Positions 59,456-64,000 of a DNA stretch of 64,000 bases are shown here, piece by piece. The stretch comes from Isoetes taiwanensis (lineage: Eukaryota; Streptophyta; Lycopodiopsida; Isoetales; Isoetaceae). Positions within the stretch are counted from its first letter, which is position 1, and every line of letters starts with the position of its first letter. The notes beneath the pieces were generated by a model. The model was not told the origin of the DNA and made no database searches. It saw only the letters and a list, made by a program, of their open reading frames with translations. The position numbers and the translations under genes were made by a program. Location: positions 12,038,716-12,102,715 of the forward strand of contig JAJEKV010000027.1 of assembly GCA_021234155.1 (NCBI GenBank), given 5' to 3'.

Positions 59456-59596
59456 GGAGCCGGTTCACATGCACGTTGGCAACCCTCGCCATCACGTAAA
59501 AAGGCAAGCCCTTTTGCACGCACCATCATCTGCCATCGCCAAAAGCACAGGGCAAAACAGGGCCCCTCTCCGGCGATGGTTGCATGTGAACCCAGC
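59456..59596. mobile_element. Tourist-like MITE, 141 bp
   Basis: Terminal inverted repeats GGTTCACATGCA / TGCATGTGAACC lie just inside ends GGAGCC and CCCAGC. The uninterrupted copy at 45114-45130 (AAGGCTTAAGGACACCCC) aligns on both sides, with CTT on each side here, which suggests a 3-bp target duplication. No coding capacity. The TIRs and 3-bp duplication suggest PIF/Harbinger mobilisation; the family is not confirmed. Confidence 0.75.
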
Positions 59597-59723
59597 CTTA
59601 GAGACTCCCCACCTCTAACACTATTTAACTATAACCAAGTTAGCCTGGTTTAGCCACACTAGAACTGCAAACTGACTCTGCCATACATGTGTGCGCTTAA
59701 CTACATTTTAGAACCTACATTTT

Positions 59724-59756
59724 AGAATAGAATAGAATAGAATAGAATAGAATAGG
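59724..59756. repeat. (GAATA)n tail of the LINE
   Basis: Six or so AGAAT units at the junction between the target repeat and the LINE 3' end. Confidence 0.9.
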
Positions 59757-61052
59757 TTTTTAGCGTCCACGGAGACCAATTGGCCTATGGGACCCAAACA
59801 AAAAGAGAGCGACAAGCATATTATCGGCGGGGATTAAAAACCCCCGCCGGAAGGGTTTTGAGGGAAAAACCTTAGCAAATAATAAGCTGGGGCACACTGC
59901 ATACAATTGCATAGGGGCCAATTCGGCCCCATCGGAGGACACAAACGAAGTCCGTGCATCCATAACCTCCTCGGAGGTATGACCCCAACAAACCCAATCG
60001 ACGATAAGCCAATAACCGATGCAACGGCCGCCGTGCACTAGTAATCGAACATATCGCCTCGGATATGGGCAAATGCCGGGCGTGTCCGAGGGCATGACAT
60101 TCATCCTCAATCGCATACCGGTGGCAACACCGCAAAGCCTTTGCTCCCGCGGCTTCCACGAGCCCAACGCCATGTTTCAATGCGGAGGCTTATGTGCCCC
60201 CGTCTTGAATGGAAGCTATAAGCCCGCGTTTTTCTTCATGGGTAGCCGGGTGTACAAGTCTTGGTGTGGGCCTCTTGTGAGCCTAGGATTGACTTTGTGG
60301 CCGAGCAGTGTGCCAAATTTAACATGTGTCGTGAGCCTCGTGATCCCACCGCTGCGAAGGAAAGTAGCATCAAGGTATAGTTTAAGTGCCTCGCGATCTT
60401 TCTTTGTCGACCGGACACATCGCTTGCCCGCGACACCCCCGCCGCGGAGTGAGAACCACCGAGCCCGCTTGTCTTTCCAGCAGGATTTCAGCGCTGGGGA
60501 CCCATTGCCGTGGCCAAAGCAAATGGGCAAAGCGTGTATCAGCCATAGCGACCACCTTTTGGAAGTAAAGCGATATGGCGTTCCAATGCGGCCCGATTGA
60601 AGGGGTAGAAATCCGCCTCACGAGTAGGATCCGCACGGAACCGTGGACTTCACCCCTGTGGCCCGTGCCAAGAAGGCCCTCGCACTGACCGCCGAGGTCA
60701 TTCCGTGTGTTGAGGGATATCATGGACCCCAAACTTCGCCCCATACAAAAGGGCCGCTCAACCAAGGCCCAAACAAATGTGATTGGTGACCCTGTGCATA
60801 CAACTCGCCTTTGTGGTACGTTGTTACGCATGGCATATAGTGCTTTCCAACCCTTGGAACCCGGGCGATAAGCCGCGATCCCAATGGGTGGTAGTTGAGA
60901 ACTCAATCCCCAAGTACTTGTAGGTCTGAGCCACCTCTACCTCTTGCCCCCTGGTAAGTGAATGTGGGAAGCCTTGGTCGACGGGGATGATGCAACTAGC
61001 AAACACCTAGTTTTGGCCAAGTTAACTTGCATGCGCTGAATTGGCAAAAGTA

Positions 61053-61454
61053 TCAAGAGCATCCAGTGACGTTGCATGTCCTCCGGAGTATAGGCCATGA
61101 GGTTGACATCGCAAGATATATATGAGTTTGCGGATTGTGTGATGCATGATATGTGCGCCCGCGACCTCCATGCTTTCGATAGCCAATCTTCCAACCGATC
61201 AATGTACAGCCAAAGAGTGTGGGGGAGAGGGGGCAACCCCCGACGACTCCAATGCTACTGGTCACCTTTGTCTTTCTTGATGTGATACGGCCCCGAGCAT
61301 GCCTCAGATGAGCCCTATATAATGCGATTCGCAAGTCGGGGGTCCCCACCGCCATAATCGTCCCATAGCTTATTGGGTAATCGTGGTCGAATGCCTTTGC
61401 AAAATCCACGAAACAACGATGCATGTGTTCTCGCGGCGATTCTGCTATCTTCAA
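61053..61454 (-). pseudogene. LINE reverse transcriptase palm fragment
   Basis: CFVDFAKAFDHDYP gives the first RT aspartate; GVVGGCPLSPTLFG follows about 45 residues later. The YADD block is not evident and the frame degrades after VGGCPLSP. YTPEDMQRHW in the next frame corresponds to the segment after YADD. Confidence 0.75.
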
Positions 61455-63040
61455 TCAATGTGCGCAGAGTGAAGATATGATCAATGGTGGAATGTCCGGG
61501 CGAAAACCCGCCTGTGTAAGAGCTCGACCTCCGTTTCCTCCGCCCATATTGTCACCATTTGCTCAAGGATGCCGATACCGATTTTTGCAAAGAGAGAGCC
61601 GACCATAATAGTGCGATAGTTGGTAGGACATTGAGGGTCCCCGCTTTGTATATGGGCACTACTCTACTAGTGGTCCATTCGTGAGGGAAGCCTTCTCGCA
61701 ATGCTTTATTGAACAATGCCGGAGAAGGTGCGGTGGAGGCCCGACCCATTTGGAAGCTCTGCCGCATGCCATCTAAATCTGGCCGCCTTCCCATTAGCTA
61801 GGGGCCAGTAGGCCCATGATGACATCCCCCTGCGGATAACCGAGCCATGCCTATCCGTGGAGGGATCGGTGCCCGCCCCGAAAGCGGGTCATACATTTAT
61901 TGCAAGTCACTGCACTCCATTGCCCGAGGTGATGTTCCCCGTGGGAACGTGCGGTGCTTGCTCAAGACCCTTCTCCGAGAATCGTCCCGGGTGCCGGTCC
62001 AGAGACCAAACATCTGCTGGTCGATGCTCATGAGGTATCCGCCTTCTTGTTCTTGAGAAAGGAACGGTATTGATCGACGGCCCGCGGGGCAGAGATGGGA
62101 TCGCTGACTTGCCGAGTGCGTGCGCTTGAGCTCCCGACACTCATCATCAAACCATCGGGTTATGGGGAAGGTGGTGGTGCTCGAGGCTTGCCGTGAGCGG
62201 CCTCCCAAAGCATCTTTTCGCGTGGCCGGGCGGTGCGAGTCACCGAGCAGATTGTTCTTGAAGTGTGGGGAGTTGCAGCCAGCCCCGCCGATCATGCCTG
62301 CTACCGGGCATAGGTCCCTCGTGACGGCCGAGTCCAGCGCTTGTTGGGGGCCCGGTGTGTTGAGGCGATGGGTGCAGGGGAGCTTCCCGGGGAGATGCAT
62401 GAAGCGGGGCGGTGGTGAGTCTACTTCCTCGCCCCAGAAAATGTTCATTCGATGGAAAAATGAGTAACGAGTGTGAACCCTTCCTCAACCGCCAGATAAT
62501 CCACTACACCGAGGCGCCCCTTGGTTCTCCCGTCTACAAGTCAAGAAATTGGAAGGCGGCCATTGCACCAACCCATTCTGAGATAACCGAGGTCAAAGAT
62601 ACTACCCAAAGAATAAAGACAGCCGCCATAGCGAAATATGGGCTGTCATCGATATCCTTGACCAAGCCACATGGGTTCTGCGGGGAATTCGCCAAGGCGT
62701 CCCTGCCGGGGGCTCAAATTTTGGAACACCTTTCGGCTCACGCGCGTGCATTAAAGTCGCCAAGCAACATAACCTCTTAATTTGTTTGTCTTCTTTGTAT
62801 GTCATCATATAGATCGACATAAAGGCTCCAATCGATCCACGCCCGAATGAGTGTTATAAAAGTTGCTCTCGGCATGTGGAAAGTAACATCTTTGCTATGA
62901 GGAGAGTGTCGCCACGTTGTCATCTGACGCAGCGCACCCACAAGTAGCGATTACACCATGTCTTTTGTGCAACGAGACCGAGTGCCTCAAGGTTACCGCG
63001 GTAGTAGCAGCAACCCGCCATGCCCTCGCTTGCTGTGCAC

Positions 63041-63744
63041 TCATTGAACAGAAATGCAGATAGCTTTGGGAGGTCTGGCGGCGGTCAGGTTCCCTGCATG
63101 CTCCCATGTTTCCATGAGGAAAATGAGATCCATATCAGGTGCAATAGAGTTGAGACTCGCCTTTACGCGGGGAAGCCCCGGCGGTTCCAAGACACCATCA
63201 GGAGGCACAGTTCCTATTTCTTCGGCATTGATGTGGGCCTTCGATCCGGGCCTGCCGATTTGGGAGCAGCGGTGTCGCGGCCTGAGCAGCCAATCGGGCG
63301 GCGGAGCGGGAGGAGTGCGATAGGGGTATGGCGCGGCGGCAGCGGAAGCAGCTAGGAGCGGCGGCGGCGGACGCATTGCCTCCGGCTACCTCGGCGCCGG
63401 CACGAAAATCTGGCTTGCCGGACAAGACCTGCGGCCCCCTCTACGACGGGCGTCCACGACTGGGGCGTGGCTGCCGGCGGGACTCTGTTGCATCGGGGTG
63501 AGATCACGGTCAACATCTGAGCAGTCCCCGCCGAGTTGTCTACTCGACGCCGGGATGGCCTCCGTTTTCGCATATGCGCCACCGTGAAGGTGACAACACG
63601 CCGGGCGATGTCTTGGTGAGCCCCAAGGCGGCTCGCTCTAGCAATTTGTACCACAGTCGGGAATGCCATTCGAGATAGGATCTCATCCTGAATGCGCTTG
63701 GTGAGATCTTCTCCTGCCTCCTCTGAAAGTCCACGCACCACCAC
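63041..63744 (-). pseudogene. LINE ORF1-like end and endonuclease start
   Basis: Frame 63744-63352 begins with VVVRGLSEEAGEDLTKRI and AHQDIARRVVTF, like the nucleic-acid-binding region upstream of the endonuclease in some LINEs. It then becomes Arg/Pro-rich. Frame 63376-63041 contains SLNSIAPDMDLIFLMETWEH, the opening of an apurinic-type endonuclease domain. The two frames are joined by a shift. Confidence 0.6.
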
Positions 63745-63748
63745 ATAA

Positions 63749-63931
<183 letters not shown>

Positions 63932-64000
63932 TGATCCGAGGAAAGAAGCTAAGCTTCTTACCTCTTGTTACTATAATTAATCCCATTCCCTCTCTATTTA

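Noticed and set aside
59872-62780. Many ORFs over 100 codons on both strands
   Set aside because: GC-rich LINE DNA keeps several frames open; only the minus-strand frames with RT or endonuclease motifs are supported.

Overview
The window reads as nuclear DNA of a land plant with a large, transposon-filled genome. Evidence: spliced coding exons with GT..AG borders, remnants of plant gene families (GRAS, PPR, receptor-like kinase, monoacylglycerol lipase/esterase, 2OG-oxygenase-like), long AT-rich intergenic stretches, microsatellites, and LINE, Ty1/copia, Ty3/gypsy and Helitron remains. The mixture with a tyrosine recombinase, a second HUH endonuclease and a DNA-methyltransferase-like gene fits a seed-free plant (fern or lycophyte) better than a flowering plant, but that is an inference. 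No prokaryotic or organellar gene order is visible.

Layout. 0.6-1.8 kb: the only gene that looks intact, six exons coding for a small coiled-coil membrane protein. 2-5.1 kb: minisatellites and AT-rich DNA. 5.16-7.29 kb: a 5'-truncated L1-type LINE with an 8-bp target duplication. 10.8-12.5 kb: PPR and GRAS remnants. 14.6-17.3 kb: two decayed copies of a kinase-like sequence. 20.1-22.7 kb: a processed pseudogene of an alpha/beta hydrolase (poly-A tract and candidate target duplication) and a 2OG-oxygenase-like remnant. 24.1-26.0 kb: a gene with an HUH nuclease domain of the CRESS/Replitron kind (HLH plus Y-x-x-K). 26.4-31.5 kb: a decayed Helitron with Rep and PIF1 helicase. 33.8-36.9 kb: a repeat rich in small hairpins followed by a tyrosine recombinase remnant. 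37.2-37.6 kb: a foldback element. 38.6-44.2 kb: two copies of one repeat, one split by a LINE. 44.7-49.1 kb: a transposon 3' fragment, a copia RT fragment, then a Ty3/gypsy LTR, primer site, gag and protease. 49.9-53.2 kb: a multi-exon DNA-methyltransferase-like gene split by a 116-bp LINE insertion. 55.1-59.1 kb: a second copy of the hairpin-rich repeat, then a spliced MULE-like transposase. 59.1-63.85 kb: the transposase 3' region interrupted by a MITE and by a 4-kb LINE.

Nearly all transposition chemistries known in eukaryotes are represented within 64 kb: target-primed LINEs, LTR elements, DDE-type transposase, HUH rolling-circle nucleases of two kinds, and a tyrosine recombinase. Nested insertions can be dated relative to one another because the window holds its own uninterrupted copies of several target repeats. 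The most promising unusual items are the HUH gene at 24-26 kb and the methyltransferase-like gene at 50-53 kb.
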